A stretch of 64,000 nucleotides of DNA from Mesorhizobium sp. WSM4306. Its GTDB lineage: Bacteria > Pseudomonadota > Alphaproteobacteria > Rhizobiales > Rhizobiaceae. Where the stretch lies: NCBI RefSeq assembly GCF_007003975.1, contig NZ_VFTC01000001.1:620001-684000 (forward strand), in the 5' to 3' direction. A program made the position numbers and the translations under genes. The notes under the pieces were generated by a model. It was not told where the DNA came from, did no database searches, and worked only from the letters and a program-made list of their open reading frames with translations. Positions 39,882 to 49,636 of this stretch are shown piece by piece. Within the stretch, counting starts at the first letter, position 1, and each line of letters begins with the position of its first letter.

Positions 39882-40649
39882 TTATTTAGACGCAACTGAC
39901 CTAAGGGAAGTCAGCAGGCTTTGCAGCGTGCGGATCGTCGAGCCGTCGGCGACGCCATCCACCAGGCGTGGCCGGAAATGCCGCTGAAACGCTTCGACGA
40001 CGATTTCGGTCTGGCGGTCGAAGACGCCGGATATCTCGACGCCATAGCCATAGAGCGCCAGCATCGACTGCAGTGCCTCGACCTCGGCGCCGGTATCGCC
40101 AGCTTTCAGCACCGCGCCGCGCCGGATCGGCGCCGCAGGAACGAGATGGCCGACCCCCGCCGCAAACAGCACCTTCCACGGGAATTTCTCGCCCGGGTCG
40201 ATCTTGCGCCCCGGAGCGATGTCGGAATGGGCAAGCACGCGTTGAGCCGCTATGGAGTGCCGCCCGATTATCCCCTTGCAGAGGCCAATCAGCGCCTCGA
40301 TCTGCCTCTTCGGAAAGGCCGAATAACCGAACGTATGGCCGGGATTGACGATTTCGATGCCGACCGAGCAAGAATTAATGTCGGTGCGCCCGAACCACGA
40401 ACTCCTGCCGGCATGCCAGGCGCGGTCGCTCTCGCGCACCATCTGGACGATGCGGCCGTCTTCGTGGACGAGATAGTGTGAGGAAACTTCGCTGGCGGGG
40501 TCGCACAGCCAGGCTTCGGCCGAGGCACCCGTCGCCATGCCGGTATAGTGCAGCACGATCATGTCGGGCCTGAGCGTCTCGCGCCGCGGGCCGAAATTCG
40601 GCGATACCCTGACCTCGGCACTCGGCTCGTCGGGCAGGAAGCCGCTCAT
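39882..40649 (-). CDS. N-acetylmuramoyl-L-alanine amidase (AmpD-like) with PG-binding domain
   Basis: A 255-residue amidase_2 enzyme that splits the bond between MurNAc and the stem peptide. Zinc ligands: His34 in VLHYTGMATG, the second His in DRAWHAGRSSWFG-type context, and the C-terminal ligand pair in LAHSDIAPGRKIDPGE. A PG_binding_1 domain follows (GAEVEALQSMLALYGYGVE). No signal peptide is visible, which fits cytoplasmic AmpD/anhydro-muropeptide recycling. The ATG overlaps the preceding DnaJ-like gene stop by 4 bases. Confidence 0.9.
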   Translation of the reverse strand: MSGFLPDEPSAEVRVSPNFGPRRETLRPDMIVLHYTGMATGASAEAWLCDPASEVSSHYLVHEDGRIVQMVRESDRAWHAGRSSWFGRTDINSCSVGIEIVNPGHTFGYSAFPKRQIEALIGLCKGIIGRHSIAAQRVLAHSDIAPGRKIDPGEKFPWKVLFAAGVGHLVPAAPIRRGAVLKAGDTGAEVEALQSMLALYGYGVEISGVFDRQTEIVVEAFQRHFRPRLVDGVADGSTIRTLQSLLTSLRSVASK

Positions 40650-41365
40650 GCGTGCCTGAGGCCCCGCTCGATCATCTCATAGGCCGCGTTGATCGCCGCG
40701 ACCCTGGTCGTGGCGATCTTGATGAATTCCTGCGGCAGGCCGCGCGCGATCAGCCGGTCCGGATGATTGTCGGAGACCAGCTTGCGATACCGCTTCCTGA
40801 CCTCCTCGAACGGCTTGCCGCGCTCGATGCCCAGCACGACGTAGGGATCGCCGGCGCCAAGATTGACGTGCCTGGCCATGATCGCCTCGTAGTGCACCTC
40901 GTCGATGCGGAAAATCTCGGCAATGCGGTGCAGGAAAATGCCTTCGCGTTCATGCACCAGCCCATCGGCCTTGGCGATATGGAACAGGCCGTCGAGTATG
41001 TCTTCCAGCATGACGCAGTTCGAATGGCCCGAGCCGCACATCTGTGCCATGCGCTCGGCATAGGTCTCGAACCCGGCAACGTCGCGCTTGGCCAGATCGT
41101 AGAGCCGCGCCACATTGCGGGTCTGCTCTCTCGGCACCTCGAATATTTGCTGGAAGGCCCGCACCTCGTCCTGGGTGACGATACCGTCGGCCTTGGCCAT
41201 CTTGGCCGACAGCGCAATCATCGCCACCGAGAAGGCAACGCGCCGGCGCAGATCCGCATCGCCGGAAAAAACAGTTCGCACGGCCTCGACCACTTCGGCG
41301 ACGCCCGAGTTGGCTGAAGAGGAAACGCGGTTGATGAACTCGCCAAGGCGATCCCAAATCGACAT
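40646..41365 (-). CDS. TerB/DnaJ-domain protein (DjlA-like)
   Basis: A 239-residue protein with a TerB-like helical domain (about 40-160: VAFSVAMIALSAKMAKADGIV, then ILDGLFHIAKADGLVHERE) and a C-terminal J domain (DPYVVLGIERGKPFEEVRKRYRKLVSDNHPD) carrying the HPD motif that stimulates DnaK. Unlike E. coli DjlA there is no N-terminal membrane helix. Translationally coupled to the downstream amidase. Confidence 0.88.
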   Translation of the reverse strand: MSIWDRLGEFINRVSSSANSGVAEVVEAVRTVFSGDADLRRRVAFSVAMIALSAKMAKADGIVTQDEVRAFQQIFEVPREQTRNVARLYDLAKRDVAGFETYAERMAQMCGSGHSNCVMLEDILDGLFHIAKADGLVHEREGIFLHRIAEIFRIDEVHYEAIMARHVNLGAGDPYVVLGIERGKPFEEVRKRYRKLVSDNHPDRLIARGLPQEFIKIATTRVAAINAAYEMIERGLRHA

Positions 41366-41576
41366 GAGCGCTTATTAGGGCCGCCGGCCACCGCTATCAA
41401 GCGAAGACAGTGCCGCAGGGGTGGATCGATTTACGCAAACAACCGATGCGCCAGATCCCAAATCGATGGAATTAGCCGATTCAAGGCCCATTAAGCCACC
41501 AGCCGACCCTAAATGCAGGAAGGCCGGCGCAAAGCCGGCCTACTCTCTCGTCACATCAAAGTGACCGAGGCTGCTG

Positions 41577-41780
41577 CTACTGCGCGGGGGCGGCAGGAGC
41601 AGGCGTTGCCGGAGCCGGTTCAGCAGGCTTCGGGGTATCGGGGTTTGCCGGCTGCATCGGCTGGTCGGCGGCCGGCGGATTGGTGCTCTGGGTGGTGGTG
41701 TTGTCCGTACCGCTGTCGCTGCAGGCGGCAACGCCGAACAGGGCCAGGGCAGAAACGGACGCAAGAATGAGCTTTTTCAT
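41577..41780 (-). CDS. Small Pro/Ala-rich lipoprotein
   Basis: A 67-residue lipoprotein: signal peptide MKKLILASVSALALFGVAAC with the acylated Cys at 20, followed by a low-complexity tail rich in Thr, Pro, Ala and Gln and ending PAAPAQ. The tail has no fold signature. Similar short lipoproteins are common in rhizobia; function unknown. It is divergent from the oxoprolinase gene. Confidence 0.75.
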   Translation of the reverse strand: MKKLILASVSALALFGVAACSDSGTDNTTTQSTNPPAADQPMQPANPDTPKPAEPAPATPAPAAPAQ

Positions 41781-41940
41781 ACCATCTCTCCTTCACTACA
41801 CGCTCACATTGCAGTGAACGCTCGAAGAGGAAATGCATCAGACGGCCATGAGTTTCGTAACGTTGCGTTTCCTGATGTAACATCCCCGTAGCCGATTGCA
41901 GGCCGCGCGATGGCGAACTAACAGTTTGAAACCAAAAGAA

Positions 41941-44900
41941 ATGCCGGAGCTCTGCGTGGACAAGAAATGGGATTTTTGGATCGACCGCGGCGGCACCTTC
42001 ACCGACGTGATCGGGCGCGACCCGGACGGCGGGTTGCATCCCAGGAAACTCCTGTCGGAAAATCCTGAAGCCTACCCTGATGCGGCCATAGCCGGCATCC
42101 GTGAGTTGCTCGGTCTGAAATCGGGCGCCGCCATTCCGTCCGGCCTGATCGGCGACATCAAGATGGGCACCACCGTCGCCACCAATGCGCTCTTGGAGCG
42201 CAAGGGCGACCGCGTGCTCTTGCTGATCACCAAGGGCTTTCGCGATGCGCTGAAGATCGCCTATCAGGCGCGGCCCGACATCTTCGCCAAGGAGATCATC
42301 CTTCCCGAACAGCTCTACGAGCGTGTCATCGAGATCAACGAACGCGTGCGGGCCAACGGCGATGTCGAGCGCCTGCTCGACATCCCCGCCTGCCGTCCCG
42401 CGATCGAACAGGCCCGCGCCGACGGCATCGATGCGGTGGCGATCGTCTTCATGCATGCCTGGAAATACCCCGACCACGAGAAGGCGGTGGCGAAAGTCTG
42501 CCGGAAGATCGGCTTTTCGCAGATTTCGGTCAGCCATGAGGTCTCGCCGCTGATCAAGCTGGTCGGTCGCGGCGACACCACCGTGGTCGATGCCTATCTG
42601 TCGCCGATCCTGTCGAGGTATGTGCAAAGGGTGGCGGGCGAGCTGGGCGCCCTCTCCCCCCTCGAGGGGGGTGAGGAGCGCTCGGCCGAAGGCCGAGAAA
42701 AAGCCAACGATTTGGCTTTTTCAGCGACGAACGCCCGGAGCCATAGCGAAGGGCAGTCGGCGAAGCCGACCGAGGGGGGCGCTGTCCCGACAGCGCCTCA
42801 TTCCGTCACGCCCCCCTCTGCCCTGCCGGGCATCTCCCCCACGAGGGGGGAGATCAGCCAATCCCCCCGCCTCATGTTCATGATGTCGTCGGGCGGGCTC
42901 ACCGCCGCCGACATGTTCCAAGGCAAGGACGCGTTGTTGTCCGGCCCGGCCGGCGGCGTCGTCGGCATGGTCGAGACGGCGAAGCTCGCCGGCTTCGAGA
43001 AAGTCATCGGCTTCGACATGGGCGGCACCTCGACCGACGTTGCCCATTATGACGGCGAGTATGAGCGCGCCTTCGACACAGAGGTTGCCGGCGTGCGCAT
43101 CCGCGCGCCGATGATGCGTATCCATACCGTGGCTGCCGGCGGCGGCTCGATCCTGCACTATGAAGCCGGCCGCTTCCGCGCCGGCCCCGATTCCGCCGGC
43201 GCCAATCCTGGCCCGGCCGCCTACCGGCGCGGCGGTCCGCTCGCCGTCACCGACGCCAATGTCATGCTGGGCAAGCTGCAGCCGGATTTCTTCCCGTCGA
43301 TCTTTGGCCCGGGCCAGGACCAGCCGCTGGACGCGACCGCGGTACGCGAAAAATTCGCGACCCTGGCTGCCGAAATCGGCGATGGCCGAACGCCCGAGGC
43401 CGTCGCCGAAGGCTTTGTCACCATCGCCGTCGAAAACATGGCCAACGCCATCAAGAAGATCTCCGTGCAGCGCGGCTATGACGTCACCGAATATCTGCTG
43501 AACTGTTTTGGCGGCGCCGGCGGCCAGCATGCCTGCCTGGTTGCCGACGCGCTCGGCATGGAGGCGGTCCTGATCCACCCCTTCTCCGGCCTGCTGTCGG
43601 CTTACGGCATCGGCCTGTCGTCGGTGTTTGCCTCGCGCCAGCAGGCGCTGCTCAAGCCGCTGGCGGAAGAGTCCAGGTCAGAGATCGACAGCCTCATTGC
43701 CACGTTGAAAAAGGCCGTCATCGCCGAACTGGCCGTGCAAGGCATCGCCGAGGACCAGGTTGCCGCAAAGCCGGTATTGCACATCCGCTACGACGGCACC
43801 GACACGACGCTGCCGGTGAATTTCGAGCAGGACTCGATCTTCCAGGCCAGGCGCGATTTCGAGATCGCCCACAAGGCGCAGTTTGGTTTCGTCTATGACG
43901 ACAAGCCGATGATCGTCGAGACGGTTGGCGTCGAAGGCAGCGAAATCGCAGAGGCCAGGGCCGAAGCCTATGCGTCCGCAGGACCTGCACGGGTTGAAGC
44001 CGACGCTTCGGGAACCCGGCGCATCTACACCGAAGGCCGGTGGCATGAGGCCGGCATCCATCGCCGCGAAAACCTGCGCCCCTCCAATTTGGTCGGGGGC
44101 CCCGCTCTCATTATCGAGCCGAACCAGACCATCGTTGTCGAGCCGGGCTGGCGGGCCGAAATCACCAATCTCAATCACGTCGTCATTCGCCGCACGGAAC
44201 GGAAAGTGCGCGCTGCGGCCCTCGGCACCCAAGCCGATCCGGTGATGCTGGAGGTCTTCAACAACCTCTTCATGTCGATCGCCGAGCAGATGGGCGTCAC
44301 GCTGCAGAACACCGCCTATTCCGTCAACATCAAGGAAAGGCTGGATTTTTCCTGCGCCGTCTTCGACCGCCATGGCGCGCTGGTCGCCAACGCGCCGCAC
44401 ATGCCGGTGCATCTCGGCTCCATGGATCGCTCGGTCGAGACCATCATCCGGCTGAACTCCGGCGACATCCGTCCCGGCGACGTCTTTGCACTGAATGCTC
44501 CCTACAATGGCGGCACGCATCTGCCCGACATCACCGTGGTGACACCGGTGTTCTCCCTCCCCCTTGAGGGGAGGGTGGCCGCGAATCGGCCGGGTGGGGT
44601 CCTCTCAGAAGGCGCCGCAAGGACGTCGAGCACTGCTGCGGCGACCCCCTCCGGCGGCTCCGCCGCCACCTCCCCCTCAAGGGGGGAGGAAATAATCTTC
44701 TACGTAGCCTCGCGCGGCCATCACGCCGATATTGGCGGCACGGCCCCCGGCTCGATGACGCCGCTCGCCACTACCGTCGACGAGGAAGGTGTTTTGTTCG
44801 ACAATTTCCGCGTCGTCGATCGCGGAAAATTCCGCGAGGCGGAACTGCAAACGCTGCTCACCGACCACCCCTACCCCGCCCGCAACCCGCACCAGAACAT

Positions 44901-45900
44901 CGCCGACCTCAAGGCGCAGATCGCAGCCAATGAAAAGGGCGTGGCGGAACTGCGCAAGATGGTCGCCCATTTCGGCCTCGATGTCGTCGAAGCCTATATG
45001 GGCCATGTCCAGGACAATGCCGCCGAAAGCGTGCGCCGCGTGCTGGAGCGGCTGCCCGACAGTTCTGAGTATGAATACCCGACCGACACCGGCCAGGTCA
45101 TCAAGGTGAAGATCGCGGTCGACCGGCAAAAGCGCGAGGCGACCGTTGACTTCACCGGCACGTCGCCTGTGATGAAGAACAATTTCAACGCGCCGGAGCC
45201 CGTCGCCCGTGCAGCGGTGCTCTACGCCTTCCGGGTCATGGTCGAGGACATGATCCCGATGAATGCCGGGTGTCTCAGGCCCATCAACATCATCATCCCC
45301 GACGGCTGCATGCTGAAACCCAGCTATCCCGCCGCCGTTGTCGCCGGCAATGTCGAGACCTCGCAGCATGTCACCAACGCGCTGTTCGGCGCCATGGGCG
45401 CCATGGCCAATGCGCAAGGCACGATGAACAACCTGACCTTCGGCAACAAGCAGTACCAGTATTACGAGACGATCTGCTCGGGTTCGCCGGCCGGACAGAT
45501 GAACTCCGGCCGCGGCTTTGCCGGCACCTCCGGCGTCCACACCCACATGACCAATTCGCGCCTCACCGATCCGGAAGTGCTGGAACTGCGCTTTCCCGTC
45601 CTGCTCGAGGATTTCCACATCCGCGAAGGCTCCGGCGGCAAAGGCAAATGGAGCGCCGGCGACGGCACCAGGCGCACGATCCGTTTCCTCAAAAAGATGG
45701 AATGCGCGATCCTGTCCTCGCACCGCAACCGGCCGCCGCAAGGCCTGGACGGCGGCGGCGATGGCGAGGTCGGCTCGACCAAGGTGCGGCGCAACGACGG
45801 CAGCATCGAGACGTTGATGGCCTGCGACCAGACCGTGCTCGACGCCGGCGACGCCGTCATCCTGACGACGCCGACGCCGGGAGGGTTTGGCCAAGATTGA
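41941..45900 (+). CDS. Hydantoinase/5-oxoprolinase family protein (A and B fused) with two in-frame repeat insertions
   Basis: A 1319-residue ATP-dependent cyclic-amide hydrolase, probably 5-oxoprolinase-like, cytoplasmic. The A half opens with [17 protein letters not shown] and contains [36 protein letters not shown] and [19 protein letters not shown]; the B half (from about residue 757) contains [39 protein letters not shown] and [13 protein letters not shown]. Family members are near 1200 residues; the excess is two palindrome-rich stretches at about residues 238-305 and 871-917. A GTG at 41956, 6 bases after GGAG, is an equally good start. Confidence 0.9.
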   Translation: MPELCVDKKWDFWIDRGGTFTDVIGRDPDGGLHPRKLLSENPEAYPDAAIAGIRELLGLKSGAAIPSGLIGDIKMGTTVATNALLERKGDRVLLLITKGFRDALKIAYQARPDIFAKEIILPEQLYERVIEINERVRANGDVERLLDIPACRPAIEQARADGIDAVAIVFMHAWKYPDHEKAVAKVCRKIGFSQISVSHEVSPLIKLVGRGDTTVVDAYLSPILSRYVQRVAGELGALSPLEGGEERSAEGREKANDLAFSATNARSHSEGQSAKPTEGGAVPTAPHSVTPPSALPGISPTRGEISQSPRLMFMMSSGGLTAADMFQGKDALLSGPAGGVVGMVETAKLAGFEKVIGFDMGGTSTDVAHYDGEYERAFDTEVAGVRIRAPMMRIHTVAAGGGSILHYEAGRFRAGPDSAGANPGPAAYRRGGPLAVTDANVMLGKLQPDFFPSIFGPGQDQPLDATAVREKFATLAAEIGDGRTPEAVAEGFVTIAVENMANAIKKISVQRGYDVTEYLLNCFGGAGGQHACLVADALGMEAVLIHPFSGLLSAYGIGLSSVFASRQQALLKPLAEESRSEIDSLIATLKKAVIAELAVQGIAEDQVAAKPVLHIRYDGTDTTLPVNFEQDSIFQARRDFEIAHKAQFGFVYDDKPMIVETVGVEGSEIAEARAEAYASAGPARVEADASGTRRIYTEGRWHEAGIHRRENLRPSNLVGGPALIIEPNQTIVVEPGWRAEITNLNHVVIRRTERKVRAAALGTQADPVMLEVFNNLFMSIAEQMGVTLQNTAYSVNIKERLDFSCAVFDRHGALVANAPHMPVHLGSMDRSVETIIRLNSGDIRPGDVFALNAPYNGGTHLPDITVVTPVFSLPLEGRVAANRPGGVLSEGAARTSSTAAATPSGGSAATSPSRGEEIIFYVASRGHHADIGGTAPGSMTPLATTVDEEGVLFDNFRVVDRGKFREAELQTLLTDHPYPARNPHQNIADLKAQIAANEKGVAELRKMVAHFGLDVVEAYMGHVQDNAAESVRRVLERLPDSSEYEYPTDTGQVIKVKIAVDRQKREATVDFTGTSPVMKNNFNAPEPVARAAVLYAFRVMVEDMIPMNAGCLRPINIIIPDGCMLKPSYPAAVVAGNVETSQHVTNALFGAMGAMANAQGTMNNLTFGNKQYQYYETICSGSPAGQMNSGRGFAGTSGVHTHMTNSRLTDPEVLELRFPVLLEDFHIREGSGGKGKWSAGDGTRRTIRFLKKMECAILSSHRNRPPQGLDGGGDGEVGSTKVRRNDGSIETLMACDQTVLDAGDAVILTTPTPGGFGQD
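42652..42854. repeat. Palindrome-rich repeat element translated inside the oxoprolinase gene (copy 1)
   Basis: Five hairpins in series: CTCTCCCCCCTCGAGGGGGG (42652-42671), CTCGGCCGAAGGCCGAG (42681-42697), AAAAAGCCAACGATTTGGCT (from 42698), GGCGCTGTCCCGACAGCGCC (42778-42797) and TCTCCCCCACGAGGGGGGAGA (42833-42853). The reading frame passes through as [20 protein letters not shown] and so on, residues with no match to the family, placed between QRVAGELGA and [10 protein letters not shown], which are contiguous in relatives. Confidence 0.85.
44551..44692. repeat. Palindrome-rich repeat element translated inside the oxoprolinase gene (copy 2)
   Basis: Starts CTCCCTCCCCCTTGAGGGGAGGG (hairpin) and ends TCCCCCTCAAGGGGGGA, with GGCCGCGAATCGGCC and GGCGGCTCCGCCGCC in between. 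Translated as [20 protein letters not shown] and on to [11 protein letters not shown], between VVTPV and [11 protein letters not shown]. The ends resemble those of copy 1, but the interior differs. Confidence 0.82.
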
Positions 45901-45901
45901 T

Positions 45902-45955
45902 GCACATCGCCCAAAAATTGTTCATCCGATTTGGGAAAACGACTTGCATCAAAAC
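45902..45955. repeat. Degenerate dispersed repeat after the oxoprolinase stop
   Basis: GCACATCGCCCAAAAATTG faces TTTGGGAAAACGACTTGCATC; resembles the GCATGTCGCCCAAAA copy at 49481 with several mismatches. It begins next to the stop codon and lies just before the Pho box. Confidence 0.5.
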
Positions 45956-45977
45956 AACAAGCTGAAGCGTCAACAGC

Positions 45978-45995
45978 CTGTCACTGGCCTGTCAT
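45978..45995 (+). promoter_or_regulatory. Pho box upstream of btaA
   Basis: CTGTCAC-TGGC-CTGTCAT, two PhoB half sites with the standard 4-base spacer; 13 of 14 half-site bases match CTGTCAT. It lies 49 bases before the btaA start. Betaine-lipid genes are known PhoB targets in Sinorhizobium meliloti, so phosphate-starvation induction is likely here. Confidence 0.75.
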
Positions 45996-46043
45996 GACGC
46001 TGCGCTACCCGCTTGCGCCAAAGCAAATGGGGAATCATTAGCC

Positions 46044-47291
46044 ATGACGGACGTTTCGGCAGATCTGGTCTTTCGCCGTGGCAAGGAAGTTGGAAAAGCC
46101 GTCTACCAGAACCGCCCGCTATCGAAGGCCGGCCTTTCCGAGCGGCTGTTTGCGCTTCTGTTTTCCGGCCTCGTCTACCCGCAGATCTGGGAAGACCCTG
46201 AAGTCGATATGGAGGCCATGCAGCTTGGCCAGGGCCACCGCGTCGTCACCATCGCCTCCGGCGGCTGCAACATCCTGGCCTACCTCACCCGGTCGCCTGA
46301 ACGCGTCGATGCGGTCGATCTCAACGCCGCCCACATCGCCTTGAACCGGATGAAGCTCGAGGCGGTGCGGCATCTGCCTTCGCAGGGCGATCTGTTCCGC
46401 TTCTTCGGCGCCGCCTACACCAGCCACAATTCGGAAGCCTATGACCGCTTCATCGCGCCGCATCTCGATCCGGTCAGCCGTCACTACTGGGAGCGCCGCA
46501 ACTGGCGCGGCCGCCGGCGCATCACCGTCTTCGACCGCAATTTCTACCAGACCGGCCTGCTCGGCCTGTTCATCGCCATGGGCCATCGCACCGCCAAATT
46601 CTTCGGCGTCGATCCCGCCGGGATCATGGCGTCGAAGAGCATTGCCGACCAGCGTCGCTTCTTCAACGAAGAGCTGGCGCCGGTCTTCGACAAGAAGCTG
46701 TTGCGCTGGGCGACGTCGCGCAAGGCTTCCCTGTTCGGTCTCGGCATTCCGCCGGCGCAGTACGATTCGCTGATCACCTCGGGCGACGGCTCTATGGCCA
46801 GCGTGCTGAAGGCCCGGCTGGAAAAGCTCGCCTGCGATTTTCCGTTGAAGAACAATTACTTCGCCTGGCAGGCCTTTGCCCGCCGCTATCCCAATCCGGG
46901 CGAAGCCGCCCTGCCCGCCTATCTCGAAGAGGCCAACTACAAGGCGATCCGCAACAATGTCGATCGCGTCGGCATTCATCACGCCAACCTGATCGAATTC
47001 CTGGCCGGCAAGGACGCCGGGACCGTCGACCGCTTCATCCTGCTCGACGCGCAGGACTGGATGACGGACGACCAGCTCAATGCTCTGTGGTCGGAGATCA
47101 CCCGCACCGCCTCGGTCGGCGCCCGTGTCATCTTCCGCACCGCCGCCGAACCCAGCCTGCTGCCCGGCCGCGTCTCGACATCGCTGCTCGACCAATGGAA
47201 TTACGAGGACGAGGCCTCGCGCGACTATTCGGCCCGCGACCGCTCTGCCATCTATGGCGGCTTCCACCTCTATGTGAAGTGCGCCGCATGA
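46044..47291 (+). CDS. btaA: S-adenosylmethionine:diacylglycerol 3-amino-3-carboxypropyltransferase
   Basis: A 415-residue DUF3419 enzyme that moves the aminocarboxypropyl group of SAM to diacylglycerol, the first step of the phosphorus-free betaine lipid DGTS. LVYPQIWEDPEVDMEAM near residue 42, TIASGGCNILAYL (SAM-binding, about 68-80), VDAVDLNAAHIALNRMKL and VFDRNFYQTGLLG are typical. It overlaps btaB by 4 bases and follows a Pho box, so the pair probably replaces phospholipids when phosphate is short. Confidence 0.93.
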   Translation: MTDVSADLVFRRGKEVGKAVYQNRPLSKAGLSERLFALLFSGLVYPQIWEDPEVDMEAMQLGQGHRVVTIASGGCNILAYLTRSPERVDAVDLNAAHIALNRMKLEAVRHLPSQGDLFRFFGAAYTSHNSEAYDRFIAPHLDPVSRHYWERRNWRGRRRITVFDRNFYQTGLLGLFIAMGHRTAKFFGVDPAGIMASKSIADQRRFFNEELAPVFDKKLLRWATSRKASLFGLGIPPAQYDSLITSGDGSMASVLKARLEKLACDFPLKNNYFAWQAFARRYPNPGEAALPAYLEEANYKAIRNNVDRVGIHHANLIEFLAGKDAGTVDRFILLDAQDWMTDDQLNALWSEITRTASVGARVIFRTAAEPSLLPGRVSTSLLDQWNYEDEASRDYSARDRSAIYGGFHLYVKCAA

Positions 47292-47953
47292 GCACGAGCG
47301 AGCTGCCGGCCGACCATGCCGAACTGATGGATGGCGTCTATCGCTGGCAGCGCCACATCTACGACCTGACGCGCAAATACTATCTGCTCGGCCGCGATCA
47401 GATGATATCGGGTCTGGATGTGCCGGCGAAAGGCACCGTACTCGAGCTCGGCTGCGGTACCGGCCGCAACATTGCGCTTGCCGCCCGCCGCTACCCCGAT
47501 GCACGGTTCTTCGGTCTCGACATCTCGGCCGAGATGCTGGAAACCGCCCGCAAGGCGATCGGCAGGGAAGGCCTGTCCAGGCGGGTCGCGCTGGCAAGAG
47601 GCGATGCCACCGATTTCGACGCCAAGGCGCTGTTCGGCGTCGAGCGCTTCGACCGCATTTTCGTGTCCTATTCGCTGTCGATGATCCCTGGCTGGGAAAA
47701 GACGGTTTCAGCAGCGCTTGCAGCACTTGCGCCCGGCGGCTCATTGCATGTCGTCGATTTCGGCCAGCAGGAAGGCCTGCCGCTTTGGTTCCGGGCGCTG
47801 CTGCGCGGCTGGCTGCGGAAATTCCATGTCGAGCCGCGCGCTTCGCTGCGTGACGTGCTTGAATCGGAATCGGAGCGCACCGGCGCAACCTTCTGTTTCA
47901 GAACGCTTTATCGCGGATACGCCTGGCTCGGCGTGATCGGATCCCGCAAATAA
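47288..47953 (+). CDS. btaB: Diacylglyceryl homoserine N-methyltransferase
   Basis: A 221-residue class I methyltransferase, the partner of BtaA that adds three methyl groups to make DGTS. HLMDGVY-type start (HAELMDGVYRWQRHIYDLTRKYYLLGRD), SAM motif I VLELGCGTGRN near residues 53-63, LDISAEML and LHVVDFGQQ are visible. ATG overlaps the btaA stop (ATGA). Enough match and context to name with good confidence. Confidence 0.92.
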   Translation: MSTSELPADHAELMDGVYRWQRHIYDLTRKYYLLGRDQMISGLDVPAKGTVLELGCGTGRNIALAARRYPDARFFGLDISAEMLETARKAIGREGLSRRVALARGDATDFDAKALFGVERFDRIFVSYSLSMIPGWEKTVSAALAALAPGGSLHVVDFGQQEGLPLWFRALLRGWLRKFHVEPRASLRDVLESESERTGATFCFRTLYRGYAWLGVIGSRK

Positions 47954-47962
47954 AAAACGCGA

Positions 47963-49342
47963 TCAGTGTAGCGCCTTCACCAGCGCCCCAACCATCCTCT
48001 GCGGCCGATAACCAAGCTTGGCCGGCGTCAATCCAAGCCGCACCACCGCCAACTGCTCCGACGGAATGATCGCAACCGTCTGGCCGTCATGGCCTTCCAT
48101 CCAGTAGGTGTCTTTGGGCAGGCCTGCAGCGACGCCCGCGCCGGGATTTTCCTCATCGCCCGGGCCTTCGATCCAGACCTGGCCCTTGCCGTACACCTTC
48201 GAGGCCGGCGCCGGCTCGCGCATCCAGTCGACGAAACCGGCAGGCAGGATCTGGTTGCCGTTCCAGGTGCCGCCCTGCAGCAGGAACTGCGCGAAGCGCG
48301 CCCAGTCATGCGCTGTGGCATAGAGATAGGACGAGCCGACGAACGTGCCCTGCTCGTCGGTTTCGAGCACCGCGCTGTGCATGCCGAGCGGCGCGAACAG
48401 CGCTGTCCGCGGCCAAGCCAGCGCCTTCGCCTTGTCGCCGATCGCGTCCTGCCACAGCCGCGACAGCATCACCGCCGTGCCGCTCGAATAGGAGAAGACC
48501 TTACCCACTTCGCCGGTTATCGGCTTGGACTCGGCGAAGCCCGCCATGTCGGGCTCGAGATAAAGCATGCGCGTGACGTCGGCGACGTCGCCATAATCCT
48601 CGTTGAACTCCAGCCCGCTCGACATCGCCATCATGTCGGCGAGACTGATGGCGGCGCGGCCGTCCGCCTTCCAGGGGCCGAACAGGCCCTGGTTGGTCAC
48701 CGCCATCTTGCCGTCCTTGACCAGCGTGCCGACGAGCGCGGCGTTGACCGTCTTGGTCATCGACCAGCCGAGCAGCGGCGTTTTCGCCGAAAAACCGTCG
48801 CCATAATGTTCGGCGACGATGCGGCCGTTCTTGACCACCACCACGGCGCGCATGCCGGTTCCGGTCATCCCTGCATCGTCAAGGATCTTGCCGATCTCCG
48901 GATTCTGCGAGGCATCGACCCGATCTCCCTCCGGCCACAGATCCCCCTTGGTGGTCGCCGACGCTTCGGCACGGATTGTCGTGCGCCGTACTTTGCCGAC
49001 GTCACCATCGGGAACCGAGGCGCAACCCAGCCCGTCGCGCGCGACGGCAACGCTCTTGCCGAGGAAGCCGAGCAGCCCGGCCGAGACAGTCCCCCTGTTC
49101 TTGTCCACCGACACTTTCATCAGCCTCAGCAGCGGATGGCCGGGTGCCTGCACGTCGACGGCAAGCACCTCGTTGGGGTCACGTCCGGCGATAAAAACAT
49201 TCGAGCAGACGATCTTGGCCGAATAGCCCGAACCGACGCGGATCAGTTCCGGCGGCGCGATATAGAGCCAGGCAAACAGCGCGGCAACCGCCAGCACGAC
49301 CAGGCCAAGCAGCCATTTGATGATCTTCACGACGACCCGCAC
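47963..49342 (-). CDS. Serine hydrolase, beta-lactamase class C family
   Basis: A 459-residue protein with an N-terminal membrane anchor (residues 7-27) and a beta-lactamase/transpeptidase-like domain. The nucleophile motif SxxK is SMTK (S194, K197), the second motif is YSSG, and a HxG-type motif is GHDGQTV near the end. The overall order resembles 6-aminohexanoate-dimer hydrolase and EstB-like esterases rather than true beta-lactamases. Substrate unknown. Converges with btaB. Confidence 0.82.
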   Translation of the reverse strand: MRVVVKIIKWLLGLVVLAVAALFAWLYIAPPELIRVGSGYSAKIVCSNVFIAGRDPNEVLAVDVQAPGHPLLRLMKVSVDKNRGTVSAGLLGFLGKSVAVARDGLGCASVPDGDVGKVRRTTIRAEASATTKGDLWPEGDRVDASQNPEIGKILDDAGMTGTGMRAVVVVKNGRIVAEHYGDGFSAKTPLLGWSMTKTVNAALVGTLVKDGKMAVTNQGLFGPWKADGRAAISLADMMAMSSGLEFNEDYGDVADVTRMLYLEPDMAGFAESKPITGEVGKVFSYSSGTAVMLSRLWQDAIGDKAKALAWPRTALFAPLGMHSAVLETDEQGTFVGSSYLYATAHDWARFAQFLLQGGTWNGNQILPAGFVDWMREPAPASKVYGKGQVWIEGPGDEENPGAGVAAGLPKDTYWMEGHDGQTVAIIPSEQLAVVRLGLTPAKLGYRPQRMVGALVKALH

Positions 49343-49480
49343 CTTTTAAGTCCCTGCTTTTCCGCTGCCCGAGGGCTTGCGGCTCGATTTATGTCATCGA
49401 TTTGCCGCCATTGCTTCCGCAAAATCGGTGTTCTTGTCGAGCGCCGTCAACCTGTTCTCAACCATGATCGGCGATCACTG

Positions 49481-49529
49481 GTGCATGTCGCCCAAAAGTG
49501 CTGAGCGGTTTTGGGACAACGACATGCAC
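49481..49529. repeat. Dispersed palindromic repeat, GCATGTCG type
   Basis: GTGCATGTCGCCCAAAAG faces GGTTTTGGGACAACGACATGCAC. It lies upstream of the GH25 gene, between two divergent genes. Confidence 0.75.
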
Positions 49530-49636
49530 GAGAATAATGAATCGGGCGATGCTGTGGGGCGATCGTCTGGTCTGGTGGGGCTACCCGCAGCAACAAAACC
49601 CAACAGCGACCGGCTGATTCCGGCTCGGGAAATGCG

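Noticed and set aside
46119..47888. 589-residue minus-strand open frame
   Set aside because: Antisense to btaA and btaB, which are both convincing.
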